Assembly: GCA_964612995.1 (NCBI GenBank)
Contig: CAZTGE010000053.1
Coordinates: 1-25,178 of the forward strand
DNA from: SLQH01 sp964612995
GTDB lineage: Bacteria > Planctomycetota > UBA11346
Length of the DNA stretch: 25,178 nucleotides
Reading direction: 5' to 3'
Below, piece by piece: positions 6,846-16,610 of the stretch. Position numbers and translations under genes: made by a program. Position 1 is the first letter of the stretch. Every line of letters starts with the position of its first letter. A model generated the notes under the pieces. That model worked only from the letters and a program-made list of their open reading frames with translations, was not told where the DNA came from and searched no databases.

Positions 6846-8350
6846 TCCGCTGAGCGCTGGCGCGTGATGCGCGGGATCCGCCTGAGCCACCGTGGCAGCA
6901 GCACGAACCACAGCGGCCACAGCAACATCAGACACCAGGGGAAAGCCCCGCAGCGCCAATGCGCCGCCGGCCACTGCGCGACCATCCGCGCGACGCCGAC
7001 CAGGGCATCGAGCCCGCATTCCACCAGCAGATAGCACCCGGCCCACGGCCCCTCCGGCCACACGGCGCTCAGCGGCAGCAGCAAGGCGCCACCGGCAAGG
7101 GTCAGCACGAGGAAGGGCGCGGCGAGCACCGTGGCCACCGGCGCCCAAGGGCTGATGGTACCGAACACGCCGGCGGTCAGCGGGGCCACCGCGAGGCCCG
7201 CGGCCAGACCGATGAGCAGGCCGTCGCAGCCCTGGCGCAGCAGCCAGAGCGTACCGCGCCAGAGCGCCGCGCTCAGCGGCAGGGGTTGCAGCGGCAGCAG
7301 ACGACGACGCAGCGCGACGAGCTCGCGCCCCAGGGTGACGATGCCCAGCACTGCCGCAGCGCTGAGCTGCAATCCGAGTTCGCGCGCCTGGCCCGGCGAC
7401 CAGGCGAGCAGCACGATCAGGGCCAGGCTCAGGGCCGCGAGCCGGTGCGGCCGCCGCCCGGCCAGGCGCGCCACCACCACCGCGGCGACCATCACCGCCG
7501 CACGGCGGGTGGCGAGGCTGTCGCCAGCGATCCACAGGTAGATGCCGGCGAGCAGCACCAGCAGCACCTGCCGCGCGGCCCAGGGGCGCACAGCGACGCG
7601 CAAAGCCGCGGCCGCCAGGGCGAGCACCAGCCCCAGATGCAGACCGCTGACCGCGAGCAGGTGCATCAGCCCACCGCGACGAAACACCTCACGATCGGAC
7701 ACCCGCCCGCAGCCGAGCAGCAGGCGCGCGGCGAGATCGCGGTGCCGGTGCAAGCGGTCGAGCGCCTGCCACAGCACCCCGCGCGCCGAGCGCTCGCGCC
7801 GGGCTCTCACCCTCAGCGCGGCGGCGCGGATCCGGTGCCGCGGTCCGTCGCGCCAGGGCTCGATGGCATAGGTCCCGCCGACCCACACCCGGTCGCCGGC
7901 GCGCAGTGGCGGACTGACCGGGGCGAGGCAGAACAGACGGTGGTGCGAGCGGGGCAGGGCGCCGACGTGCACCGCGGGGTCGGCCAGCACCACGCCCTGG
8001 GACCAGGTCCAGGGATAGACGGCGCTCGCTCGCCCGCAGAGCGCGACCAGACGCGGCGCCTCTCCGATCCGCGGCGGGGGATCGGCCATCCAGGCGCCGC
8101 AGCACAGGGCGGCGAGCAGCAGGGCCAGACGCCGGGCCAGCGGCCAGCGCACACGGCGGGATGGCAGGCAGGCGAACAACAGCGCGGCGAGGCCACAGAC
8201 GCCGAGCAGCCACGTGCTCACGGCGACCGGCCCGAGCAGCGCGCCGGCGAACAGGCCACCGGCGAGCCAGGGCAAGGGCGGCGAAACATTCGCCGGGGTC
8301 GCAGCGCAGCCGCTCGCAGCGGCCCCCTCACCGCCGGGGACGTCGCGCAT
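6803..8350 (-). CDS. ComEC/Rec2-family DNA-uptake channel, short form
   Basis: ComEC forms the inner-membrane channel for single-stranded DNA in natural transformation. This 515-residue protein starts with two TM segments (about 28-60 and 71-88) and a soluble DUF4131/OB-like region (about 95-185). The competence domain follows, with LLAVSGLHLGLV at 231-242 carrying the conserved SGxH, then about seven further TM segments to residue 490. It ends in a basic tail. The metallo-beta-lactamase-like C-terminal domain of long ComEC proteins (usually 700-800 residues) is absent, a known short form in several phyla. The ATG at 8350 lies 9 bases beyond the purB stop, so it is probably co-transcribed with purB. 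Other transformation genes are not in the window. Confidence 0.85.
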   Translation of the reverse strand: MRDVPGGEGAAASGCAATPANVSPPLPWLAGGLFAGALLGPVAVSTWLLGVCGLAALLFACLPSRRVRWPLARRLALLLAALCCGAWMADPPPRIGEAPRLVALCGRASAVYPWTWSQGVVLADPAVHVGALPRSHHRLFCLAPVSPPLRAGDRVWVGGTYAIEPWRDGPRHRIRAAALRVRARRERSARGVLWQALDRLHRHRDLAARLLLGCGRVSDREVFRRGGLMHLLAVSGLHLGLVLALAAAALRVAVRPWAARQVLLVLLAGIYLWIAGDSLATRRAAVMVAAVVVARLAGRRPHRLAALSLALIVLLAWSPGQARELGLQLSAAAVLGIVTLGRELVALRRRLLPLQPLPLSAALWRGTLWLLRQGCDGLLIGLAAGLAVAPLTAGVFGTISPWAPVATVLAAPFLVLTLAGGALLLPLSAVWPEGPWAGCYLLVECGLDALVGVARMVAQWPAAHWRCGAFPWCLMLLWPLWFVLLPRWLRRIPRITRQRSADHSSRVESSSTALQ

Positions 8351-8359
8351 GAGCGTGGC

Positions 8360-9793
<1,434 letters not shown>

Positions 9794-9912
9794 GATGGAT
9801 CCTCGCGGGGCGACCGGCGCAGCGCGCGCCCCGACCCAGCATGGCCGGAGCCGGTGCGGCACAAGAGCCGCGCTGTGCTTGTGGTCCTGCCCTGGCGGGC
9901 GATGATGGGGCC

Positions 9913-10758
9913 ATGAGTGCCTTCCATCCGCTGTCCACCCGCGCACGGGTGCGCTCGCCGGCCCCGCTGCGGGTCGGCTGCCTCGCCTTCGCGCCGAGCG
10001 CCGACATCCCGGCCAACGCCGAAATCATCGAACAAGGCATCCAGATGGCCGGCCGCGAAGGAGTGCAGGTACTGCTGACTCCGGAAGCGGCGCTCACCGG
10101 CTATCCCGGCGGTGGCCGCGATGACCTCGAGGCGGTCGACTGGCCCTCGGTGGCCAGCCGCGAGGACGCCCTGGCCGAGAAAGCGCTCGAGCTGGGCCTG
10201 GTGCTGATCCTCGGCAGCGGCAGCCTGATCGACGCCCACGTGACCAACGACGCCCTGCTCTGCGGCGCGGTGGGCCGCGAACGGCGCTATCGCAAGCGCT
10301 GCCTGACTCCTTGGGATCACGAGCATTACGTGCCCGGCGATACCGCGGTGGTCGCCGACGTCGCCGGCTGGCGCATCGGTCTGGCGATCTGTTTCGACAT
10401 CCGTTTTCCCGATGTGTGGGCCGACCTCGCCGAAGCCAAGGCCGACCTGTTCTGCTGCCTGGCCCACCTCGCGGGGTCCGAGCCGGATCCGTGCACCAAG
10501 GGGCCGGTGATCGCGGCCCACCTCGCCAGCCGGTCGGGGGAATGGGCCACCCCGCTGGTGCTGTGCAACACCGCCCACAGCGATCGCTGGCTCGATTCCG
10601 GCTTCTGGGACGCCCGCGGCCTGCGTTGCGGTGGCGGCGCGAGCGGGCTGGTCACCGGGCTGGTCAAGCCGCGTCAGGCGCATGGGCCGTGGTACGGCAC
10701 GCTGCGCGAGACCGCCCTGGATCGCTGGCATGCACGGATGGACGACAACCTGAGCTGA
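9913..10758 (+). CDS. Nitrilase-superfamily carbon-nitrogen hydrolase
   Basis: A 281-residue cytoplasmic amidohydrolase. The Glu-Lys-Cys triad is present: E58 in TPEAALTGYP, K128 in RRYRKRCL, and C160 in LAICFDIRFPDV, with a second conserved Glu at 137 (DHEHYVPG). Members include N-carbamoyl amidases, omega-amidases and NAD synthetase amidase domains; the substrate cannot be assigned here. The C-terminal region (RCGGGASGLVTG) replaces the more usual strand with the cofactor-free tail. The ATG at 9913 is preferred. An in-frame ATG at 9841 would add 24 residues without family match and intrude on the divergent purB promoter region. No strong ribosome site is visible. Confidence 0.85.
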   Translation: MSAFHPLSTRARVRSPAPLRVGCLAFAPSADIPANAEIIEQGIQMAGREGVQVLLTPEAALTGYPGGGRDDLEAVDWPSVASREDALAEKALELGLVLILGSGSLIDAHVTNDALLCGAVGRERRYRKRCLTPWDHEHYVPGDTAVVADVAGWRIGLAICFDIRFPDVWADLAEAKADLFCCLAHLAGSEPDPCTKGPVIAAHLASRSGEWATPLVLCNTAHSDRWLDSGFWDARGLRCGGGASGLVTGLVKPRQAHGPWYGTLRETALDRWHARMDDNLS

Positions 10759-10906
10759 TCCGAGCTGAGCGCCATGCGCCGCTCCGGCGTGTGTCAGTGA
10801 CCCCGGGCCGCCAGCTCGGCTGCGACCTGCCCTGATCCGCCCGCGACTGATATGAAGCCCGTCCGCATCCTGGAAGATCCGGGGAGAGGAGCGGCCGGCC
10901 GCCACC

Positions 10907-11671
10907 ATGCTCTATGGGCTGATCAGCGATATCCACGGCAACTACGCGGCCCTGAGCGCGGTCGTGGAGGACATGGAGGCCCAGGGGGCGGAACGCATCA
11001 TCTGCCTGGGCGATGTGGTGGGTTATGGCCCGCATCCGGGGCGCTGTCTGGACCTGGTCCAGCGCTGCGGGGCGGTGTTGATGGGCAACCACGAGGAAGC
11101 GCTACTGTTCGGGGCGGAGAACTTCAATCCCCGGGCCCGACGCGCGATCGAGTGGACCAAGGAACATCTCGATCAGGACGGCACCGAGGAGGTGCGCGCC
11201 GCACGCTGGAACATCCTCAACAACCTCCAGATCCACGCCAAGTTCGGGACCTTCCTCCTCACCCACGGCAGCCCGCGTCAGCCGACCCGTGAATACATCA
11301 TGCCGCGCGACATCCGCAACGCGGGCAAGATGAACGAGGTGTTCTCGCTGGTCGAGCACATCTGCTTCGTCGGCCACACCCACGTGCCGGGGGTCATCCT
11401 CGAGGACTGCACCTTCACCCCCCCGAGCAAGCTGTGGGGCGGGTCCTACTTCATCGTGCCCGAGGAGAAGGCGATCATCAACGTGGGCTCGGTCGGCCAG
11501 CCGCGCGACGGCGACACCCGTGCCTGCTACGCTCTGCTCGAGACCGACAGCACCGGCACCCGCCTGGGCTTCCGCAGGGTCGAGTACGACATCGAGGCGA
11601 CGGTGGCCGCGATCGCCGCGAACCAGTACCTTGACAACTATCTCGCCCAGCGTCTGCGCATGGGCCGCTGA
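10907..11671 (+). CDS. Calcineurin-like metallophosphoesterase
   Basis: 254 residues with all motifs of the two-metal phosphoesterase fold: D8 and H10 (SDIHGN), D36 (GDVVGYGPHP), N61-H62 (MGNHEE), H120 (LLTHGSP), and GHTHVP at 156-161. The GDVVGYG and GSVGQPRDGD motifs are typical of the bacterial YfcE/diadenosine-polyphosphatase-like branch. The exact substrate (protein phosphate, nucleotide or phosphodiester) is unknown. The ATG at 10907 follows a purine-rich GGGGAGAGGAG about 14 bases upstream. It sits just before the two PP2C phosphatase genes and is separated from them by a terminator-like hairpin, so it is probably a separate unit. Confidence 0.9.
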   Translation: MLYGLISDIHGNYAALSAVVEDMEAQGAERIICLGDVVGYGPHPGRCLDLVQRCGAVLMGNHEEALLFGAENFNPRARRAIEWTKEHLDQDGTEEVRAARWNILNNLQIHAKFGTFLLTHGSPRQPTREYIMPRDIRNAGKMNEVFSLVEHICFVGHTHVPGVILEDCTFTPPSKLWGGSYFIVPEEKAIINVGSVGQPRDGDTRACYALLETDSTGTRLGFRRVEYDIEATVAAIAANQYLDNYLAQRLRMGR

Positions 11672-11679
11672 GCCCCACG

Positions 11680-11711
11680 CCGGCGCTTCCGACCCGGACC
11701 GGAAGCGCCGG
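11680..11711 (+). terminator. Hairpin after metallophosphoesterase gene
   Basis: CCGGCGCTTCCG (11680-11691) and CGGAAGCGCCGG (11700-11711) form a perfect 12-bp stem with an 8-base loop, 9 bases after the stop codon. No T run follows, so it may end transcription inefficiently or protect the mRNA 3' end. Confidence 0.55.
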
Positions 11712-11754
11712 TGATCCGCGTCCGGAAGCAGTCGCTTCACTCTTGCCCATCAGC

Positions 11755-11769
11755 GTTCCACCGTGGAAC
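11755..11769. promoter_or_regulatory. Palindrome GTTCCACCGTGGAAC, operator-like
   Basis: Seven-base arms GTTCCAC/GTGGAAC around one C, about 87 bases before the zinc-module phosphatase gene and 98 after the previous stop. Its position in the only intergenic region feeding this gene run suggests a transcription-factor site. No regulator is identified. A weak promoter-like pair TTGCCC (16-base spacer) TAGGGT lies between it and the gene. Confidence 0.3.
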
Positions 11770-11855
11770 ATGAGCCCTTGATCGTCTTCCCATTGCGCGT
11801 TGCCCGTTGCCAAGGCAGGACTAGGGTGCGCTGTTCGTAGATTGGCGGGGACCGG

Positions 11856-13853
11856 GTGGCTCGAGGCACGCATCGACGTAGCGTATCGCGGAACAGGACG
11901 ACGGAGAAGTTCTCCGATTTCGCCCGGCACCGCTTCGAGCGCGATGCCTACTGGCAGTACCAGACGCTCGACCACCGCTGGATCTGCCCCTACTGCCTCG
12001 CGGCCGTGCGCAGCCCCCAGACCGGGCGCAGCGCCATGCTCCGGGCGATCGAACGCCACCTGGCCCAGCGCTGCCCCAAGTGCGCCGGTGGCACGGGGCC
12101 CTACCAGCCGCAGGAGGCGATCCAGGAGCGCGTGCGCTACGAGAACATCGCCCACCTGGCGATGACCGAGCCGGCCTGGCAGGTGTTCGATCACGAGGGC
12201 TTCTGGTACTCGCCCGCCTCGCTGCAGCGGGTGCCTTCGGTGCGCCTGCGCAACCGCCGCTTCGACAACTTCACCGTCCAGAACATGGTCGCCCATCTCG
12301 CCACCTGCCCGCACTACCGCGCCGGCCGGCTGCACGGCGTGGCCGAGGTCCAATCCGCGCGCGACCGCGGCATCCGCGTCTCCAAGCTGGCCAAGAACAT
12401 CCGTCGCTCGCTCGGCTATCCGCATTGGCGCCAGCTCGATGCGCAGGACCACTGGATCTGCCCCTACTGCCTCGACCACGTCACCGCGATCACGGTCAAC
12501 CACCACAGTGGCATCGAGCATCACGTCGACGGCATGGCCCATCATCTGCTCTTCAGATGCAGCGCCTTCCGCCCCGACCGCCAGGAACTCAGGACCCTCG
12601 AGGAGATCCGCGCCGCCGCGGGGACCGACGCCGGTCCGCCCGAGGCGCGCCCGATCGCCCCCACCGCGCGCCCCCCCATCGCCCGGCCCAGCGAGGCCGA
12701 CAGCAGCGAACGCCGCGCCGCCGCCTCGCATGGCGGCATCCCTATCGCCACCCCCCTGCCCGACAGTGCCGATGCGCCGGTGGCCAGACCCATCGGCGAT
12801 ACCGGCGTCGCCGAGGCCGTGCCGCTGTCCTTCGCCAGCGGACAGGCACCGGTGGCCAAGCCCGCCAGCGAACGCCCTGCCGATCCCCGACCGCGGGCAA
12901 GCGAACCCTCGCCGCACGCACGCGAGGCGACCCCTGTCGACGAGCCCCCCGAGGACGCCGATTCCGCCTCTCGCGCGGCCCTCGACGCCATCAGCTGGCT
13001 CAACGAAGGCGAATCCTCGGATTCCGGCGGGTTCAACGCCAACCTCCAAGCGGCGGGGGTCCTCGGCTGGATGGACGAGCTCGATCGCGAGGCGGCCCCG
13101 GCGAAGGGCGGCGAGGAGGAAGGCACCGACCTGCTGCGCGCCCGCGACATCCAGCAGTCGATGCTGCGCGAGAGCCCCTGCCTGCCCGGGTTCACCTTCG
13201 CCACCCGGTACCAGAGCTGCTCGGCGGTCAGCGGCGATTTCTACGAGTTCATCGTCTTGCCCGACGGCTGCATCGGCTTCGCGCAGGGCGACGTCAGCGG
13301 CCACGGCGTCCAGGCCGGACTGATCATGAGCATGGCCAAGAAGGTGCTCTCGATCTACGCCCGCCAGAGCCGCTCGCCGGCAGAGGTGCTGAGCAACCTC
13401 AACGACGCGCTGGTCGAAGATCTGGGCGGGCGGATGTTCATCACCATGACCTACGCCATCCTCGATCCCGAACGACGGACCATCACCTGGAGCCGGGCCG
13501 GCCACAGCCCGACCATCCGCTACAACACCAACACCGATGAGCTCGAAGAGCTCAACCCCAATGGCATGGTGGTGGGGATGAAGGGCGGTCCGTTGTTCGC
13601 GCGGGTGCTGCAGGAGCAGGTCTGCGAAGTCGCTTCTGGCGATGTCTTCCTGGTCTACACCGACGGGGTCACCGAGACCATGAACCGGCAACAGGAGGAG
13701 TACGGCGTCGAACGCCTCAAGCAGACCGTCCGCGCCCACGGCCAGCTCGAGCTCGAACAGCTGCTCGAGCGGGTCATGGACAGCATCCGCAGCTTCGGCG
13801 GCACGACCGAATTCCAGGATGACATCACCCTGCTCGCGCTGGGGGTCGATTGA
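11856..13853 (+). CDS. SpoIIE/RsbU-type PP2C phosphatase with N-terminal CxxC zinc-module array
   Basis: 665 residues from GTG. The N-terminal 240 residues hold three related modules. Module 1 has WICPYCL (C44, C47), then H68 and C73. Module 2 has the matching WYSPASL (S119 and S122 in place of both Cys), then H147 and C151. Module 3 has WICPYCL (C202, C205), then H230 and C235. Modules 1 and 3 look like CPYC-H-C zinc sites and module 2 like a degenerate copy. A Pro/Ala-rich linker (about 260-370) with repeated PVAxP/PIAxP follows. From 424 there is a complete SpoIIE phosphatase domain: SGDFYEF (459-465), GDVSGHG (478-484), AGHSP (548-552), YTDGVTE (601-607), FQDD (653-656). The role is likely dephosphorylation of a protein such as an anti-sigma antagonist (inference). 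GTG 11856 is the only sensible start before the first module. Confidence 0.88.
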   Translation: MARGTHRRSVSRNRTTEKFSDFARHRFERDAYWQYQTLDHRWICPYCLAAVRSPQTGRSAMLRAIERHLAQRCPKCAGGTGPYQPQEAIQERVRYENIAHLAMTEPAWQVFDHEGFWYSPASLQRVPSVRLRNRRFDNFTVQNMVAHLATCPHYRAGRLHGVAEVQSARDRGIRVSKLAKNIRRSLGYPHWRQLDAQDHWICPYCLDHVTAITVNHHSGIEHHVDGMAHHLLFRCSAFRPDRQELRTLEEIRAAAGTDAGPPEARPIAPTARPPIARPSEADSSERRAAASHGGIPIATPLPDSADAPVARPIGDTGVAEAVPLSFASGQAPVAKPASERPADPRPRASEPSPHAREATPVDEPPEDADSASRAALDAISWLNEGESSDSGGFNANLQAAGVLGWMDELDREAAPAKGGEEEGTDLLRARDIQQSMLRESPCLPGFTFATRYQSCSAVSGDFYEFIVLPDGCIGFAQGDVSGHGVQAGLIMSMAKKVLSIYARQSRSPAEVLSNLNDALVEDLGGRMFITMTYAILDPERRTITWSRAGHSPTIRYNTNTDELEELNPNGMVVGMKGGPLFARVLQEQVCEVASGDVFLVYTDGVTETMNRQQEEYGVERLKQTVRAHGQLELEQLLERVMDSIRSFGGTTEFQDDITLLALGVD

Positions 13854-13896
13854 TGTGGGTACCGCGCAGCCTTTGCCGATCACAGAGCCACCGGCC

Positions 13897-14631
13897 ATGA
13901 ACCTCTCCATGGCCGCCCTCACCCACAAGGGCCTGGTACGCAGCCACAACGAAGACGCACTCTACTACGACGCCCAGGACCGGGTGGCGATCATCTGCGA
14001 CGGCATGGGCGGTCATGCCGGTGGTCAGGTAGCGAGCGAACTCGCCTTGCAGGTGGTCTCCAACGCCCTGCGCAACCTGCGACCGAAGGACTGGTCCAAC
14101 GAGGAGGCGGTCATCGAGACGGTCAAGAACGCCATCTTCGGCGCCAACGACCACATCCTCAGCCGCGCCCGGGTCGACCCCGAGCTGTTCGACATGGGCA
14201 CCACCATCGTCGCCTGCGCCTTCATGGGCGACCGCGTGATCACCGCCAACGTCGGCGACAGCCGCATCTACCGCATCGCCAACGACCAGATCGAGCAACT
14301 CAGCGAGGACCACAGCCTGGTCGCGGAGCGCATCCGCGCCGGTGAGCTCGATCCCGAGAGCATCGAAGCACGGATGCTCTCCAACATCCTGACCCAGGCC
14401 CTGGGCATGGAGCGGATCACCATCGACATCACCGTCGAGGATCTGCAGCGCGACGACGTCTACCTGTTGTGCAGCGACGGGCTGACGGACTGCGTCAGCA
14501 ACGACCGGATGCTCGATGTCATCTGCGAACACCACGACCTCCAGATGGCAGCGGTGCGCCTGACCGATCTCGCGCTCGAGGCCGGGGCGCCGGACAACAT
14601 CACCGTTTCGCTGACCCGCTACCACGGCTGA
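13897..14631 (+). CDS. PrpC/Stp-type PP2C serine/threonine protein phosphatase
   Basis: A 244-residue single-domain metal-dependent phosphatase that would reverse Ser/Thr kinase phosphorylation in the cytoplasm. The motifs are complete: RSHNEDA at 15-21, ICDGMGGHAGG at 33-43, GTTIV near 101, NVGDSRIYR at 118-126, SDGLTD at 193-198 and PDNIT at 232-236. The expected length for the bacterial Stp1/PrpC group is about 240. It follows the SpoIIE-type phosphatase gene by 43 bases and is probably in the same transcript. The ATG at 13897 is preferred; ATG 13909 is nearly as good because the first conserved strand starts there. No kinase gene is in the window. Confidence 0.93.
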   Translation: MNLSMAALTHKGLVRSHNEDALYYDAQDRVAIICDGMGGHAGGQVASELALQVVSNALRNLRPKDWSNEEAVIETVKNAIFGANDHILSRARVDPELFDMGTTIVACAFMGDRVITANVGDSRIYRIANDQIEQLSEDHSLVAERIRAGELDPESIEARMLSNILTQALGMERITIDITVEDLQRDDVYLLCSDGLTDCVSNDRMLDVICEHHDLQMAAVRLTDLALEAGAPDNITVSLTRYHG

Positions 14632-14681
14632 TCACGCCGCGCAGCGCGGTGGAGCTTGAGTCGCGCGCGACGGGCCCGAGA

Positions 14682-15251
14682 ATGACCAGAATGCACGCCT
14701 TCGATCTCGCGACCGACCGCAGCCAACTGTTGGTGGTCGACATGCAGGAGCGCTTCCGCCGCGCCATCCCCGCCATCGATTGCGAACAGGACTGCGGCCG
14801 CAACGCGCGCATCCTCGTCGCCGGTGCCGCCACCCTGGAGCTGCCGGTACTTTTCACCGAACAGGTACCGGATAAACTCGGCCCTACCCTGTCGCAATTG
14901 CGTGCGCCCTGCCCCGACGCGCCGGTGCTCGCCAAACAGGCCTTCAGCGTGCTCGACGACGACGCGTGCAAGCAGCACCTCGCCGCCGCCGATCGCGGGA
15001 CGGTGATCGTGGCCGGGATCGAAGCCCACATCTGCCTGCTGGCCACGGTCGACGACCTGTTGCGCCACGGCTATCACACGGTGGTCGCAGCCGACGCGAT
15101 CGCCAGCCGACGGGGCGACCATTGCTCCGGGGCGCTGGCGACCATGCGACAACTCGGCGCGCTGGTGGTGCCGGTGGAGAGCATCCTGTTCCGGCTGCAA
15201 CGCCTCGCCACGGGCGCGAGCTTCAAGGCCATCAGCCAGCTGATCCGCTGA
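14682..15251 (+). CDS. Isochorismatase-fold cysteine hydrolase
   Basis: 189 residues. The triad of the isochorismatase/nicotinamidase superfamily is visible as D20 (LVVDMQERF), K85 (LAKQAFS) and C118 (GIEAHICLLAT), with the usual cis-peptide region before the Cys. It resembles the YcaC-like group of unknown substrate more than nicotinamidase, since the metal-site DxH motif of nicotinamidases is not seen. The start may be ATG 14682 or ATG 14691. It lies 50 bases after the PP2C gene and 9 bases before trkA, so it is likely co-transcribed with both. Confidence 0.85.
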   Translation: MTRMHAFDLATDRSQLLVVDMQERFRRAIPAIDCEQDCGRNARILVAGAATLELPVLFTEQVPDKLGPTLSQLRAPCPDAPVLAKQAFSVLDDDACKQHLAAADRGTVIVAGIEAHICLLATVDDLLRHGYHTVVAADAIASRRGDHCSGALATMRQLGALVVPVESILFRLQRLATGASFKAISQLIR

Positions 15252-15260
15252 ACCCCGATC

Positions 15261-16610
15261 ATGCGCATCCTCATTGCCGGAGCCGGCACCATAGGGGTCA
15301 ATCTTGCCGCCAGCCTCGCCCGCGAAGGGCAGGAGGTGGTGGTGATCGACACTGATGAGAGCCGGCTCGAGAGCCTGCAGGGCCGCGTCGACTGCCAGAC
15401 CCGCACTGGCAATGCGACCAGCCCGCTGGTGCTCGAGGAGATGGGCATCCGCCACACCGATCTGGTGGTGGCGGTGACCCATTCGGACGCCGAGAACCTG
15501 ATGATCTGCCAGCTGGCCGAGTTCTATCGCGTACGTGAGAAGCTGGCCCGGGTGCGCAATCCGGAGTTCTTCGATCCCGAGAGCATCATCCCCTCGACCC
15601 ATTTCGGGGTCGACCACTTCATCAGCCCCGAAGGAATCTCGGTCGACCAGATGGAGCGGCTGGTCCGTTGCCCGGGCAGCACCGAGGCGATCGACTTCGC
15701 GCAACACCAGTTCGTCCTTCGCGCGCTGCCGGTGAGCGACGACTGCTCGCTGGCTGGCGAGCAGCTGATGACCGTCCACCGCGAGCTCGGCGGGGGCTTC
15801 CTCATCGCCGCCATCCGTCGCGGCAGCCGCATGCTCATCCCGCAGGGGGGGGAGACGCTGCGCATCGGCGACAGCGCCTACATCGCGACCACGCACGAGA
15901 ACATCGGCCGACTGACCAAGGCGTTCGTGCCTCAATCCAAACCGGCGCACAAGGTGGTGATCTTCGGTGCCGGGGTCACCGGGATCGAACTCGCCCGCCG
16001 GTTGTCCTCGTTCCTGCAGCGGGTGATCCTGCTCGATGACGACCCCGCGCGGGCCCGACACGCGGCCGAGATCCTCGATCCGCTCGGCGTCGAGGTGCTC
16101 CAGGGCAGCGCGCTCGACGAGGCCCTGCTGGCCCGCTGCCACATCGAGACCGCCGATTTCTTCATCGCGCTCAGCGACGACGAGGAAGAGAACTTCATGG
16201 GGGCGCTGCTCTCGCGCAAGTACACCCGTGGCATCCCGATCGTGCTGACCAACCAACCGCATTACGTCGACATCTTCGAACAGGCGGGGCTGGACATCGT
16301 CATCAATCCACGGCTGTTGGCGGTCTCGGCCATCCTGCGGCACATCCGCAGCCACTCGGTGATGGCGGTGGCCAAGCTCTACCGTGAGGAGACCGAGATC
16401 CTCGAATTCAAGGTTCCGGCGAAATCTCCGATCACGCGTGAGCCGCTACGCGGGTTCACCATGGCCCAACGCGGCTTCCTGGTGATGGCGGTACTGCGCG
16501 GCCGAGAGCTGGTGATCCCCGGCGGCGACTACCAGGTCGCCCCGGGCGACCGGGTGCTGGTGCTGGCCGATCGCGACGGCATCTCCGCCGCCGAGGCCAT
16601 GTTCCGGTGA
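15261..16610 (+). CDS. trkA: Trk potassium uptake regulatory subunit TrkA
   Basis: The peripheral NAD/ATP-binding subunit that gates TrkH. It has 449 residues, in two tandem RCK units as in E. coli TrkA (458). The first Rossmann motif is GAGTIGVNLA at residues 7-16 with the acidic strand end VIDTD. The second is GAGVTGIELA in the second half, with LLDDD. Each is followed by a TrkA-C subdomain (RALPVSDDCSLAGEQL and FKVPAKSPITREPLRG). It starts 9 bases after the isochorismatase gene and its TGA overlaps the GTG of trkH (GTGA), so the two subunits are translationally coupled. Confidence 0.95.
   Translation: MRILIAGAGTIGVNLAASLAREGQEVVVIDTDESRLESLQGRVDCQTRTGNATSPLVLEEMGIRHTDLVVAVTHSDAENLMICQLAEFYRVREKLARVRNPEFFDPESIIPSTHFGVDHFISPEGISVDQMERLVRCPGSTEAIDFAQHQFVLRALPVSDDCSLAGEQLMTVHRELGGGFLIAAIRRGSRMLIPQGGETLRIGDSAYIATTHENIGRLTKAFVPQSKPAHKVVIFGAGVTGIELARRLSSFLQRVILLDDDPARARHAAEILDPLGVEVLQGSALDEALLARCHIETADFFIALSDDEEENFMGALLSRKYTRGIPIVLTNQPHYVDIFEQAGLDIVINPRLLAVSAILRHIRSHSVMAVAKLYREETEILEFKVPAKSPITREPLRGFTMAQRGFLVMAVLRGRELVIPGGDYQVAPGDRVLVLADRDGISAAEAMFR

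Noticed and set aside
10895..10909. GCCGCCACCATG at the metallophosphoesterase start, identical to a vertebrate Kozak sequence
   Set aside because: The surroundings are plainly bacterial and the match is explained by GC-rich composition; no sign of a cloned construct.
12645..12960. Repeated PVAxP/PIAxP in the SpoIIE-type phosphatase as a possible tandem DNA repeat
   Set aside because: The units are irregular at the DNA level and behave as an ordinary Pro/Ala-rich linker.
11478..13949. 823-codon open frame on the minus strand across the SpoIIE-type phosphatase gene
   Set aside because: Antisense to a gene with complete catalytic motifs; no domain seen in the translation.
14651..14665. GGAGCTTGAGTCGCG as a fourth copy of the GCGAGCTTTGAG motif
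   Set aside because: Only a partial match with a base missing in the core; could be chance.
14619..16355. 578-codon open frame on the minus strand across the isochorismatase and trkA genes
   Set aside because: Antisense shadow; Asp/Glu/His-rich translation mirrors the codon pattern of the real genes.
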